DNA from: Gallalistipes aquisgranensis
GTDB lineage: Bacteria; Bacteroidota; Bacteroidia; Bacteroidales; Rikenellaceae
NCBI RefSeq assembly: GCF_014982715.1
Contig: NZ_JADCJY010000002.1
Coordinates: forward strand, 603,201 to 667,200
Length of the DNA stretch: 64,000 nucleotides
Reading direction: 5' to 3'
Part shown: positions 40,598 through 49,298 of the stretch, piece after piece
How positions within the stretch are numbered: position 1 is the first letter of the stretch
Layout: each line of letters opens with the position of its first letter
The notes under the pieces: generated by a model
Told to the model about the DNA's origin: nothing
The model's input: only the letters and a program-made list of their open reading frames with translations
The model's database searches: none
Program-made: the position numbers and the translations under genes

Positions 40598-42037
40598 CTA
40601 ACCTCTTTTTTCCAGCCTCTTGCACCGGGTCACGCAGGCGGGAATCTCCCCGGGGTAGTGGGTGACGTAGATCAGTGTCTTGCCCGGACGGGCGCAGAAG
40701 GTCTCGACGATCCGCCGCACGCGCTCCTTCTTGCCCGCGTCCAGCCCGTGCAGGGGCTCGTCCAGGATGAGCAGTTCGGGGTCCTTGACCAGCGTCCGGG
40801 CCAGCAGCACCAGCCGCTGTTCCCCGTAGGAGATGCGGACGAACGACCGTCCGGCCAGGTGGCCTGCCCCGAACGCGTCGAGCCAGCGGGCAGCCAGGTC
40901 CCTCTGCCGGGACGTGCACTTGTCGTAAAGCCCCACCGAGTCGAAGAAGCCCGAGGCCGCCACCTGCAGGCAGGGGGTGTCTTTCATGTAGTAGGTGTGC
41001 ACGTCCGGCGAAAGGTAACCGATGCGTCGTTTGATCTCCCAGATGCTCTCCCCCGTGCCCCTCCGCCGGCCGAAGAGGGTGAGGCGGTTGGCGTAGGCCT
41101 GCGGGTTGTCGCCGCACACGAGGCTCAGCAGGGTCGATTTGCCGCTGCCGTTGTCGCCGAGCAGGGCCCACTTCTCGCCCCGCCGCACCGTCCAGTCCAC
41201 TCCGTCCAGAATCGTGCGGCCGCCGTACCGTACACGGACCGCTTCCATGCGGATCGCCTCGTCATAGGGTTCGGGCGCCCTCTCCTCCTCTTCGGGAAGG
41301 TCGGGAAGGTGCGGTGTGCCGTAACGTTCGGGAAAGAGCTCCGCCAGCAGGGCCGCGTCGGAGAGAAACTCTCTCCGGGAGACCGGGGACAGACAGGTGA
41401 GGGCCCGGACGGGAAGCACTCGGTCGGTCCATTCCGGGATTTCGGCCGGGTCGGAGACCACGAGCACGATCTGCACGCCGCTGCGGGAGAGCCTCTCCAT
41501 CGTCCGGTCCAGTACTCCGCGCGAGGCGGCGTCCAGTCCGATGAACGGATTGTCGAGGATCAGTACACGGGGCTCCTCCAGAAGCGTGCGCGTGATGAGA
41601 AATTTGCGCAGTTCTCCGCTGGAGAGAGCCACGAGCCGTTTGTCGAGCAGATCCCCGATACCGAGCACTCCGGCATAGCGGCCGATCTTTTCGGCGGGAA
41701 ATTTAGACAGCAGCGAGCCGGCCGTAGGCGACTGTTCGGCGTCCGAGGCGTTCCATCGCTGCTGGCTGTACCCTTCCCGGCAGTCCGCGAGCGAGTAGAT
41801 GTCCCGGAAGGAGATCGAGCGTACGGCTTTGTAGAGCGGTGTCTCCGGCGCATCGGTGCCCGTCTCTCCTTCCCGCAGGACGATGCGTCCCCGGAGCAGG
41901 TCGGTGAGCAGGCTCTTGCCCGCCCCGTTGGGGCCGACCACGGCCCAGTTCTCTCCCTCGCCGATCGTCCAGTCGACGGGGTGCGTGAAGCGGAATTCCG
42001 GAAAACGGGCTACGGCCCCTCGGATGAAGATACGCAT
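40598..42037 (-). CDS. Tandem ABC ATPase, ModF-like
   Basis: This protein of 479 residues has two ABC domains in one chain: the first has GPNGAGKSLLTDLL and LSSGELRKFLITRTLL, the second GDNGSGKSTLLSLVCGDN, YGEQRLVLLARTLVKDPELL and LLILDEPLHGLD. There are no membrane segments and no permease gene nearby. The layout matches ModF/PhrA, whose role in molybdate or photorepair is poorly defined. The start at 42037 (MRIFIRGAVARF) was chosen because homology begins there; a 28-codon upstream extension has no similarity to the family. It is transcribed alone, between ddh and panD. Confidence 0.85.
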   Translation of the reverse strand: MRIFIRGAVARFPEFRFTHPVDWTIGEGENWAVVGPNGAGKSLLTDLLRGRIVLREGETGTDAPETPLYKAVRSISFRDIYSLADCREGYSQQRWNASDAEQSPTAGSLLSKFPAEKIGRYAGVLGIGDLLDKRLVALSSGELRKFLITRTLLEEPRVLILDNPFIGLDAASRGVLDRTMERLSRSGVQIVLVVSDPAEIPEWTDRVLPVRALTCLSPVSRREFLSDAALLAELFPERYGTPHLPDLPEEEERAPEPYDEAIRMEAVRVRYGGRTILDGVDWTVRRGEKWALLGDNGSGKSTLLSLVCGDNPQAYANRLTLFGRRRGTGESIWEIKRRIGYLSPDVHTYYMKDTPCLQVAASGFFDSVGLYDKCTSRQRDLAARWLDAFGAGHLAGRSFVRISYGEQRLVLLARTLVKDPELLILDEPLHGLDAGKKERVRRIVETFCARPGKTLIYVTHYPGEIPACVTRCKRLEKRG

Positions 42038-42140
42038 GACGGCAGGGTTCTGGGAGGCGGCTGTCCGGCCTGTCTGTATTCGGTTTATTGGTGTGGGAAG
42101 TGATTCCGTCGGGATTCGCACGGGGCGCCACGAACGAAAA

Positions 42141-42173
42141 GGAGGGTCGCCGCCTGTCGGTCGGGTACCCTCC
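42141..42173 (-). terminator. Terminator of the panC-panD operon
   Basis: GGAGGGT (42141-42147) pairs with ACCCTCC (42167-42173). On the minus strand the stem is followed by CCTTTTCG. It lies 25 bp after the panD stop. Confidence 0.55.
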
Positions 42174-42197
42174 GGTAAGTCGTTTGTCGCGTCGGCG

Positions 42198-42551
42198 CTA
42201 CCGCACGAGCTGGTTGGTGGCCGTGTCGGGGAAGATCACCCACGGGGTGAAGGTTTTGGCCTCCTCGAAATCCATCAGGGCGTAGGAGATGATGATGACC
42301 ACGTCTCCCACGGCGCACTTGCGGGCCGCCGGACCGTTCAGGCAGATGCATCCGCTGCCCCGCTCCCCCTTGATGATGTAGGTCTCCAGCCGTTCGCCGT
42401 TGTTGGCGTTGACGATCTGGACCTTCTCGCCGGGGATCATGTTGGCCGCTTCGAGCAGCGCCTCGTCGATGGTGATGCTGCCCACGTATTGAAGATTGGC
42501 TTCGGTGATCGAAACCCGGTGGATTTTCGATTTGAGAACTTCGATCTGCAT
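42198..42551 (-). CDS. panD: Aspartate 1-decarboxylase
   Basis: The 117-residue proenzyme makes beta-alanine for pantothenate. It self-cleaves at Gly24-Ser25 in YVGSIT to give the pyruvoyl cofactor; that site is intact. Further family residues: [20 protein letters not shown] and [20 protein letters not shown]. The start at 42551 ([15 protein letters not shown]) gives the standard N-terminus. It follows panC by 2 bp, so both are co-transcribed. Confidence 0.97.
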   Translation of the reverse strand: MQIEVLKSKIHRVSITEANLQYVGSITIDEALLEAANMIPGEKVQIVNANNGERLETYIIKGERGSGCICLNGPAARKCAVGDVVIIISYALMDFEEAKTFTPWVIFPDTATNQLVR

Positions 42552-42553
42552 GG

Positions 42554-43390
42554 CTATTCGAAACAAATGTTATCAATCAGACGCACCGACCCGGCCTGCA
42601 CGGCCACGCAGCCCTGCTTGCCGCAGGGTTCGTCCCAGCTCTCCACGGGCTGCATCGTGTCGGCGTTCACGATGTCAAAATAGACGGTTTCGAGCATCGG
42701 GTCGCTGTCGATCCGCTCTGTCACCCACTGCCGCAGCTCCTGCGGCGTCATCTCTTCCCGCCGGGCGACCGCCTCTTTCAGCGCGGCATAGATGCGGGGG
42801 GCGGCGGCACGGTGCGGGGCGTCCAGCAGCGCATTGCGCGAACTGAGCGCCAGTCCGTCCTCGCCGCGCACGATGGGGCAGGGCACGATCTCCACGGGAA
42901 GCCCGAGCCGGGCCACCATGGCGCGGATGACCGCGATCTGCTGGAAATCCTTTTCGCCGAAGAAGGCCCTGGCCGGGCGGACGAGGTCGAACAGGCGGCT
43001 CACCACCTGGGCCACGCCGTTGAAATGGCCGGGCCGGAAGGCCCCTTCCATCACCTTGTCGATCTGCCCGAAGTCGAACACCCGGGTGTCGGGTTCGGGA
43101 TAGACCTCTTCGACCGGGGGCATGAAGACCGCGTCGGCTCCGGCCCCTTCGAGCAGGGCGATGTCGGCCTCCGGCGTGCGGGGATAGCTCTTCAGGTCGT
43201 TCTTGTCGTTGAACTGGGTGGGGTTGACGAATACGCTCACCACCACCGTGGCACACTCCTTGCGTGCCCGGGCGACCAGCGAGAGATGTCCCGCATGCAG
43301 GGCGCCCATCGTCGGCACAAATCCCAGAGTGTGAGCGGGAACGCCGTCCAGAAAGGCTCTGAGGTCGGAACTCTTGCTGAAAACTTTCAT
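42554..43390 (-). CDS. panC: Pantoate--beta-alanine ligase
   Basis: The 278-residue enzyme joins pantoate and beta-alanine with ATP. The HIGH-type nucleotide motif is [13 protein letters not shown] near residues 27-39, followed by [47 protein letters not shown] and [11 protein letters not shown], all typical. The ATG at 43390 is preferred to an upstream TTG. With panD immediately behind it, the operon supplies both the last enzyme and its beta-alanine substrate. Confidence 0.97.
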   Translation of the reverse strand: MKVFSKSSDLRAFLDGVPAHTLGFVPTMGALHAGHLSLVARARKECATVVVSVFVNPTQFNDKNDLKSYPRTPEADIALLEGAGADAVFMPPVEEVYPEPDTRVFDFGQIDKVMEGAFRPGHFNGVAQVVSRLFDLVRPARAFFGEKDFQQIAVIRAMVARLGLPVEIVPCPIVRGEDGLALSSRNALLDAPHRAAAPRIYAALKEAVARREEMTPQELRQWVTERIDSDPMLETVYFDIVNADTMQPVESWDEPCGKQGCVAVQAGSVRLIDNICFE

Positions 43391-43433
43391 GAACAAGATT
43401 TTGGTTCTACAAAAATGTCGCTTTTCGGCAGGG

Positions 43434-43492
43434 CAAAGTTAGAAATTAGATTACAAATTACTAATTTTTTCAGTGAAAATCACGTAACTTTG
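43434..43492. promoter_or_regulatory. Divergent -7 boxes between panC and the M49 peptidase gene
   Basis: CAAAGTTA at 43434-43441 reads TAACTTTG toward panC, and TAACTTTG at 43485-43492 faces the M49 gene, 23 bp from its ATG. The two boxes are exact inverted copies in an AT-rich spacer. The -33 elements are less clear. Confidence 0.55.
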
Positions 43493-43515
43493 CCTCGAAC
43501 GCAAAACTTCAGTCC

Positions 43516-45555
43516 ATGAAAAAAACAGTAATATTGTTCGTTATGAGTGCATTTGCGGCGGGAATGACCGCGTGCGGGGAGAAGAAGGGACCCGCTGCGG
43601 AGAAGGCAAACGACTGGGTCGTCGACCGGTTCGACGACATCAGGGTGCTCCGCTACGAGGTTCCCGGTTTCGAGGAATTGACCCTGCCGGAGAAGAAGCT
43701 GGTTTATTACCTGAACGAGGCCGCCCTTTGCGGGCGGGATATCCTGTTCGACCAGAATTTCCGCTACAACCTGCCCCTGCGGCGCACGCTGGAGGCCATC
43801 TATGCCGACTATCCGGGCGACCGGACCACGCCCCAGTGGGCCGCTTTCGAAAAGTATCTGAAAAAGGTGTGGTTCGCCAACGGCGTGCATCACCACTATT
43901 CGAACGACAAGTTCACCCCCGAGTTCAGCGAAGCCTATTTCGATTCGCTCGTGATGGTGACCCCCGCGGAGAGTTTTCCGCAGGATTTCGGCACGATGGT
44001 CGAGCTGATGACGGTGGTCAAGCCCGTCATGTTCAATCCTGCGCTCTACCATAAGCGCCTCGACCAGACGGCCGGACAGGACATGCTGGCCGCCTCGTCC
44101 ATGAACTACTACCGGGGTGTGTCCCAGAAGGAGGCCGAAGCGTTCTATGCCGCCATGGCTGTTCCGGGCGATGCGACTCCCGTCTCCTACGGGCTGAACA
44201 GCCAGCTGGTGAAGGAGGACGGCAAGCTGGTCGAAAGGGTGTGGCGCGTGGGCGGCATGTATTCGCCCGCCATCGAGAAGATCGTCTTCTGGCTGGAGAA
44301 GGCCGCCGAGGTGGCCGAGCCCCATCAGCGGGAGACGATCGGGGCGCTGATCTCCTACTACCGTTCGGGCGACCTGAAGGAGTTCGACCGGTTCAATATC
44401 CTCTGGGTGCAGGACACTGTCTCCCGGGTCGATTTCGTCAACGGTTTCACCGAGACCTACGGTGACCCGCTGGGCTACAAGGCTTCGTGGGAAGGGCTGG
44501 TGAACTTCCGCAACGAGGAGGCCACCCGGCGCACGCAGGCTATCAGCGAGGCGGCCCAGTGGTTCGAGGACCACTCCCCGGTGGATGACAGATACAAGAA
44601 GAAGAAGGTGAAGGGCGTGTCGGCGAAGGTGATCACGGCGGCCATACTGGGCGGCGACTGCTATCCCGCCACCCCGATCGGCATCAACCTGCCCAATGCC
44701 GACTGGATTCGCAAGGACTACGGTTCGAAATCCGTCACCATCCAGAATATCACCGACGCCTACGACGAGGCGGCCAAGGGCAACGGTTTCCAGGAGGAAT
44801 TCGTGCTGCGGGAGGAGGACCGCGAGCGGATGCGGCAGTACGGCAGTCTGGGCGACAACCTGCACACCGACCTGCATGAGTGTCTCGGCCACGGTTCGGG
44901 GCAGCTGGCTCCCGGTGTGAAGGGCGACGAGCTGAAAAACTACGGTTCCACGCTGGAGGAGGCCCGCGCCGACCTCTTCGCGCTCTACTATCTGGCCGAC
45001 CCGAAGCTCGTGGAGCTGGGCGTCGTGCCTTCGGACGAGGTCGCCAAGGCCGAATACGCCCACTATGTCATGAACGGGCTGATGACCCAGCTGACCCGGA
45101 TCAAACCCGGCAAGGATGTCGAGGAGGCCCACATGCGCAACCGCAAGCTGATCTCCGAGTGGTGCTACGAAAAGGGCCGGGCGGACAACGTGATCGAACT
45201 GGTGGAACAGAACGGCAAGACCTACGTGGTGGTGAACGACTTCGGCAAGCTGCGCGCCCTGTTCGGCGATCTGCTGCGGGAGATCCAGCGGATCAAGTCG
45301 GAGGGCGATTTCGCCGCCGGACGCGACCTGGTGGAGACCTACGGCGTGAAGGTCGATCCGAAACTGCACGCCGAGGTGCTGGAGCGCTATGCGAGGCTCC
45401 GTCTGGAACCCTATGCCGGTTTCATCAATCCCGTCTACAAGCCCGTGATGGAGAACGGCGAGATCATCGACATCAAGATCGAGTATCCGACCGACTATCC
45501 GGCCCAGATGATGGAGTATTCGAGGAACTACTCCTTCCTGCCCTCCCGGAATTAG
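43516..45555 (+). CDS. M49-family (dipeptidyl peptidase III-like) zinc peptidase, lipoprotein
   Basis: The 679-residue protein has a lipoprotein-like signal (MKKTVILFVMSAFAAGMTAC). The M49 zinc motif is H454-E-C-L-G-H459 in LHECLGHGSGQLAPG, with the second motif EEARAD (481-486) giving the glutamate ligand. Proteins like this from Bacteroides are often mislabelled dihydrofolate reductase; no DHFR features exist here. It probably trims dipeptides from peptides in the periplasm. It is monocistronic and ends at a shared bidirectional terminator. Confidence 0.93.
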   Translation: MKKTVILFVMSAFAAGMTACGEKKGPAAEKANDWVVDRFDDIRVLRYEVPGFEELTLPEKKLVYYLNEAALCGRDILFDQNFRYNLPLRRTLEAIYADYPGDRTTPQWAAFEKYLKKVWFANGVHHHYSNDKFTPEFSEAYFDSLVMVTPAESFPQDFGTMVELMTVVKPVMFNPALYHKRLDQTAGQDMLAASSMNYYRGVSQKEAEAFYAAMAVPGDATPVSYGLNSQLVKEDGKLVERVWRVGGMYSPAIEKIVFWLEKAAEVAEPHQRETIGALISYYRSGDLKEFDRFNILWVQDTVSRVDFVNGFTETYGDPLGYKASWEGLVNFRNEEATRRTQAISEAAQWFEDHSPVDDRYKKKKVKGVSAKVITAAILGGDCYPATPIGINLPNADWIRKDYGSKSVTIQNITDAYDEAAKGNGFQEEFVLREEDRERMRQYGSLGDNLHTDLHECLGHGSGQLAPGVKGDELKNYGSTLEEARADLFALYYLADPKLVELGVVPSDEVAKAEYAHYVMNGLMTQLTRIKPGKDVEEAHMRNRKLISEWCYEKGRADNVIELVEQNGKTYVVVNDFGKLRALFGDLLREIQRIKSEGDFAAGRDLVETYGVKVDPKLHAEVLERYARLRLEPYAGFINPVYKPVMENGEIIDIKIEYPTDYPAQMMEYSRNYSFLPSRN

Positions 45556-45576
45556 GTGCTCCGTCGACCGATACGG

Positions 45577-45604
45577 AAAACACCCGGCCGAGGCCGGGTG
45601 TTTT
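45577..45604. terminator. Bidirectional terminator between the M49 gene and the HU-SPOR gene
   Basis: A-tract, CACCCGGCC (45581-45589), short loop, GGCCGGGTG (45592-45600), T-tract. The symmetric A and T runs let it work in both directions for the convergent genes. Confidence 0.88.
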
Positions 45605-45630
45605 CATTTATGACGCGTGCGGTTCGCGCC

Positions 45631-46539
45631 CTATTTTTTGCGTTTGTATATCCACAGGTCGGGATGTTTCGCGGCGAGCCTGGCCCGTTCGCGTTCGGCT
45701 TCCGCCTGCTGCGGCGAGGAGAAAACGCTCACGAGGATCTTCCCGTTGCCCATGCGTGCCTTGGCGAAGGAGAGGCTTCCGTCGCGGGCCGCCGCCCCGG
45801 CGATGAACGTGTCGGCGTTCTTTTCGGTGCTGTACACGCCCGCCACTACGTAATAGAGATCGGGGGAGACGGAGGGGATCGTCGCCGGAGCGGTTTCCGG
45901 AGCGGCGGCGGGTCGTTCCGTCGCGGTCGTCTCCCCCTGTTGCGGGGAGGCTGTTCCGGTGCTGTCCGGAATGGTCTGGGCCGGCCTTCCTGCCGGTGAA
46001 CCCGGCTGCGGCTGCGTCGCCGCGGCTATGGTTCCGGATGTCTCCGGGGCGGGTCGCCTTTCCTGTCCGGGTTCGCCGATCAGAAGGAATGCGGCAACTC
46101 CCGCACATGCCGCCGCAGCCGCCACGGCGAGGACCGTCCGTCCCGTCCGTCTGCGGATCTTGAGCATCAGGGCGGTCGTTCCGGCCGGGTTGAGCAGGGC
46201 CTCCAGTTCCGGCGACGGGGAGAAGAAGTCCTGCCGGATGTCGCCCGTTCCCCCGATCGTCACCCCTTTTTCGGTGCGTGCGCCTCCGAGCCATGTCTCG
46301 TAGAGCCGGGCGGCCTCTCCGGAGTCCACTCCGGCCGTCCGCGCGATCAGCTCCGGCAGCGCCTCGTAGCCCGGTTTCTCCTGCCGGGAGAATACCACCC
46401 GGTTCAGCGGCGCCTCCACCCGGTTCCGTCCGGACATCCGGGCCGGACGGTGTTCCACGGCGAGGCTTCCCACACCGGGCAGGACGATCCTCTGCCGGGT
46501 GGCCAGTGCGTTGAATATCAGTTTGTCGATCGCTTTCAT
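45631..46539 (-). CDS. HU-domain / SPOR-domain membrane protein
   Basis: The 302-residue protein combines an N-terminal HU-like (CCDC81/bacterial HU) domain (MKAIDKLIFNALATRQRIVL, then LPGVGSLAVEHRPARMSG), a transmembrane segment near residues 175-195 (TVLAVAAAAACAGVAAFLLI), a Pro/Thr/Ala-rich linker, and a C-terminal SPOR domain (LYYVVAGVYSTEKNADTFIA to YKRKK) that would bind denuded peptidoglycan in the periplasm. It thus may couple nucleoid or DNA-like contacts in the cytoplasm to the septal wall. The start ATG overlaps the lgt stop by 4 bp, so the pair is translationally coupled. Confidence 0.85.
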   Translation of the reverse strand: MKAIDKLIFNALATRQRIVLPGVGSLAVEHRPARMSGRNRVEAPLNRVVFSRQEKPGYEALPELIARTAGVDSGEAARLYETWLGGARTEKGVTIGGTGDIRQDFFSPSPELEALLNPAGTTALMLKIRRRTGRTVLAVAAAAACAGVAAFLLIGEPGQERRPAPETSGTIAAATQPQPGSPAGRPAQTIPDSTGTASPQQGETTATERPAAAPETAPATIPSVSPDLYYVVAGVYSTEKNADTFIAGAAARDGSLSFAKARMGNGKILVSVFSSPQQAEAERERARLAAKHPDLWIYKRKK

Positions 46540-47411
46540 CTTCTCTTTTTTGCGGCCGTTTTCCTGTTCTCGCCTTCCACCCGTTCCCGGATGCGGTCGA
46601 GCGGTTCCGGCTCCAGGACCGGACGGCGCAGGGCCCACACCATCATGACGATACCCAGCAGGATAAACGGTATGCTGAGCCACTGGCCCATGAGCAGGGA
46701 CATGTTCAGCTCGAACTCCTCCTGCGGGTTTTTGATGTACTCGATGAAGAAACGCGAGACGAAGATGAGGAAGACGCCCAGCCCGAACATGAACCCGGGC
46801 CTTCGGCGGGCCAGGTCGCGGCCGTAGTAGAGCCACAGCAGGACGAAGAAGGTGGCCAGGTAGCAGAGCGCCTCGTAGATCTGCGTGGGGTGCTTGGGCA
46901 CGGTCTCGCCGGCCCGCAGGAAGACGAACCCCCACGGCGAGGCGGTTTCGATGCCGTAGATCTCCGAATTGAAGAGGTTGCCCAGCCGGACGAAGACCCC
47001 GCTGATCGCCACGGCGACCATGATCCGGTCGAGCGACCAGAGGTAGGGCATCCGGTTCCGGCGGGAGAAGAGCCAGAGTCCCACGAGCAGGCCGATGGCG
47101 GCTCCGTGGCTGGCGAGCCCCCCCTGGCGGATGTTGAGTATCTGCACGGGGTTCGAGAGGTAGTAGTCCGTCTCGTAGAAGAGGCAGTGGCCCAGCCGGG
47201 CGCCGATGATCGTGGAGAGGGTGCCGAACCAGAAGATCGAGTCGAACACCTTGTCGGGGTATCCCTCCCGTTTGACGAAGTTGATGAAAAGCCACATGCT
47301 GATGGCGAAGGCCACGGCCCACATCACCCCGTAGTAGCGTATCTCGACCGATCCGATGCGGAAGAATACCGGGTCGAAATTCCACATGACGGTCAGAAAC
47401 AGGTTGCCCAT
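46536..47411 (-). CDS. lgt: Prolipoprotein diacylglyceryl transferase
   Basis: The 291-residue inner-membrane enzyme adds diacylglycerol to the lipobox cysteine of the many lipoproteins encoded in this window. It has about seven membrane segments and the Lgt signature around GGLASHGAAIGLLVGLWLFS, RLGNLFNSEIYG and HPTQIYEALCYLATFF. The C-terminal tail is basic (ENRKTAAKKRR). CAAATGTA at 47438-47445 gives a -7 box TACATTTG on the minus strand. The HU-SPOR gene follows with a 4-bp overlap. Confidence 0.96.
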   Translation of the reverse strand: MGNLFLTVMWNFDPVFFRIGSVEIRYYGVMWAVAFAISMWLFINFVKREGYPDKVFDSIFWFGTLSTIIGARLGHCLFYETDYYLSNPVQILNIRQGGLASHGAAIGLLVGLWLFSRRNRMPYLWSLDRIMVAVAISGVFVRLGNLFNSEIYGIETASPWGFVFLRAGETVPKHPTQIYEALCYLATFFVLLWLYYGRDLARRRPGFMFGLGVFLIFVSRFFIEYIKNPQEEFELNMSLLMGQWLSIPFILLGIVMMVWALRRPVLEPEPLDRIRERVEGENRKTAAKKRR

Positions 47412-47728
47412 AGAAGAGAGTTTTCGTTTGCTTTCCGCAAATGTACGAATTTTCCCCGGAGTCGGACGGTCCCGGGCCGAATAAATCGGGGAGAAATGCG
47501 GAGTGCGGCGGGCGGCTGCGGGGAAAAAGAGCGCTCCGGGGCCGGGTCGCAGTTCCCGCAGGGGAGCTGCCGTGGGCCGGAACGCAGGGCCCGGCCGGTC
47601 GTATGGTCTATGCCTCGGGCATATTCAAGATAAAAGAATTAGTTACCTTCACCGGCCCCGGGTACGCTCTTTGCCGGTAACGGATGCAATATTTGTGCCG
47701 CCGGGCGGCGGATTTGAAAAGTTATCAT
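47412..47728. other. Intergenic region between lgt and smpB
   Basis: The 317 bp hold the lgt -7 box (TACATTTG on the minus strand, 47438-47445). A hairpin GTTACC/GGTAAC at 47642-47647 and 47676-47681 is also present. Short open frames have no recognisable product, and no tRNA is seen. Confidence 0.45.
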
Positions 47729-47736
47729 TACCTTTG
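47729..47736 (+). promoter_or_regulatory. -7 box of smpB
   Basis: TACCTTTG is an exact -7 match ending 6 bp before the smpB ATG, so the transcript would start at or next to the start codon. No -33 TTTG at the usual distance. Confidence 0.6.
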
Positions 47737-47742
47737 CGGACG

Positions 47743-48198
47743 ATGACCGATTACAGGAACATAAATATCCGCAACAAGCGGGCGAGCTACGACTACGAGA
47801 TTCTGGACACCTACGTGGCCGGTATCGTGCTTTCCGGAACCGAAATCAAGTCGCTCCGGCTGGGGAAGGCTTCGCTCGTGGACTGTTACTGTTACTTCGA
47901 CCGGGGAGAGCTCTATGTCCGGGGGATGAATATCTCGGAGTACCATTGGGGAACCTACAACAACCACCAGCCCCGGCGCGACCGTAAACTGCTGCTCCAG
48001 AGGCGGGAGCTCGCCAAACTGGAGCGTGCCCTGCAGGACAAGGGGCTGACCGTCGTGGGCATCCGGCTCTTCATCAACGAAAAGGGGCTGGCCAAACTCC
48101 AGATCGGGCTGGCCCGCGGTCGCAAGAGTTACGACAAGCGCGAATACCTCAAGGAGAAGGACGCCCGCCGGGAGATGGACCGGGCGTTCCGGAAGTGA
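47743..48198 (+). CDS. smpB: SsrA-binding protein
   Basis: The 151-residue protein binds tmRNA and brings it to stalled ribosomes for trans-translation. Family features: [60 protein letters not shown] and the basic C-terminal tail [20 protein letters not shown]. The ATG at 47743 was chosen because family similarity begins there and the promoter lies just before it; longer frames upstream are unsupported. Confidence 0.97.
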   Translation: MTDYRNINIRNKRASYDYEILDTYVAGIVLSGTEIKSLRLGKASLVDCYCYFDRGELYVRGMNISEYHWGTYNNHQPRRDRKLLLQRRELAKLERALQDKGLTVVGIRLFINEKGLAKLQIGLARGRKSYDKREYLKEKDARREMDRAFRK

Positions 48199-48256
48199 CG
48201 GGAACGCCCTCTCCGCGGGGCGGTGCATTTGTTTTCCGGGTTCGCTTCATACGATT

Positions 48257-48290
48257 TCACCCCTGCCGGAACGGTTTCCGGCAGGGGTGA
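48257..48290. terminator. Bidirectional terminator between smpB and the DUF4290 gene
   Basis: 15-bp arms TCACCCCTGCCGGAA (48257-48271) and TTCCGGCAGGGGTGA (48276-48290) with a four-base loop, followed by TTTT on the plus strand. It separates two convergent genes. Confidence 0.85.
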
Positions 48291-48362
48291 TTTTCGTTTG
48301 CGGGAACTTGCCGGCAGGCCCGGCTTCGGGGTGCGGGCGGGGTTCCGGCGGAACGGGCACCG

Positions 48363-49037
48363 TTATTGTTTGGGACGCATATAGCGCTGGCGGGCGTTGT
48401 TGTTCTTGTTGTTCCGGTTGTTCTTGTTCTTGCCGTTCCGGTTGGGGTAGTTCCCCTTCTGGGGTCGGGCGGAAAAGTGTTGTTTATAGTCGCTTTTGAG
48501 GTTGTTGAGAGCAACTTCGTCCACATCTATGCCGTTTTCGGACATGCTCTTTATGTCTTTTATGATCACCTCGTTGTTCGGATGCTCCTGGTTGTATTCG
48601 TACGACTTGGTGCGCATGTATCGGGCGATGTTGCCCACGGCCTCCTCGATGTCGGCACGGCCCTGCATCTCCTCCAGCGAGCGGATCATCCGCTGCACGT
48701 TTTTCCCGTAGTGCTTCCGGGCGATCTTCTTCGAGGGATAGGCCAACTTCTCCGGGGTGGGGTAGAGCTGCTGGGAGGTGGGGATCGGATAGGGCGAGTC
48801 GACGTCCAGCTTGAAGTCCGACATGATGAAGATATGGTCCCAGAGCTTGTGGTTGAAGTCCGTGCTGTCGCGCAGCATGGGGTTGATGTTGGCCATCACG
48901 GCGATGACGGCCCGGGCCTGGCGGTTGCGCAGGTCGCGGTCTTCGATGGTCGAGAGGTAGTCGATCATTTCGTGGATGTGACGTCCGTACTCGGGCAGCA
49001 GCAATTTCTTGCGCTCGTAATTATAGTTTTTCTCCAT
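48363..49037 (-). CDS. DUF4290-family protein
   Basis: The 224-residue cytoplasmic protein belongs to a family conserved in Bacteroidetes (YERKKLLLPEYGRHIHEMID, NPMLRDSTDFNHKLWDHIFI, NVQRMIRSLEEMQGRADIEE). Its function is unknown. The C-terminal 40 residues are an Asn/Lys/Arg-rich, disordered tail (NGKNKNNRNNKNNNARQRY) that looks suited to RNA binding. The start at 49037 (MEKNYNYERKK) matches the family; its promoter overlaps that of the sigma-54 activator gene face to face at 49191-49255. Confidence 0.82.
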   Translation of the reverse strand: MEKNYNYERKKLLLPEYGRHIHEMIDYLSTIEDRDLRNRQARAVIAVMANINPMLRDSTDFNHKLWDHIFIMSDFKLDVDSPYPIPTSQQLYPTPEKLAYPSKKIARKHYGKNVQRMIRSLEEMQGRADIEEAVGNIARYMRTKSYEYNQEHPNNEVIIKDIKSMSENGIDVDEVALNNLKSDYKQHFSARPQKGNYPNRNGKNKNNRNNKNNNARQRYMRPKQ

Positions 49038-49190
49038 ATAAATAAATGATACGTTCGGACCTTTTCTGTTCCGTTTCTCTTCCGGCGGTGATCCCCCCGG
49101 TTCGCCCCGTGTCGGCGGAAGGCGGGAAAAATGACGGGAACGAGGTCCTGAAATCCGGTCCGGGCCCATGCCCTGCCGGCCTCGCTACGG

Positions 49191-49255
49191 CTTGATATAC
49201 CGTAAGTAATTCGTAACTTTGGGACAAAGCTACACCGAATTTTCAGAAAAACAAA
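49191..49255. promoter_or_regulatory. Overlapping symmetric promoters for two opposite genes
   Basis: Plus strand: TTG at 49192-49194, 19 bp, TAACTTTG at 49214-49221, reading toward the sigma-54 activator. Minus strand: CAAA at 49252-49255 (TTTG), 19 bp, CAAAGCTA at 49225-49232 (TAGCTTTG), reading toward the DUF4290 gene. The two -7 boxes face each other with three bases between them and form a near palindrome, so each start site lies inside or beside the other box. Confidence 0.65.
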
Positions 49256-49298
49256 AACTATACAAAATTATTGTTCCAATATTTTTATTTAAGTATTT

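Noticed and set aside
43516..45555. Dihydrofolate reductase label often attached to this protein type
   Set aside because: The protein has the M49 zinc motifs HECLGH and EEARAD and no DHFR fold residues.
47642..47681. Possible tRNA or riboswitch in the lgt-smpB spacer
   Set aside because: Only one six-base stem (GTTACC/GGTAAC) is present; no cloverleaf, anticodon loop or T-loop motif.
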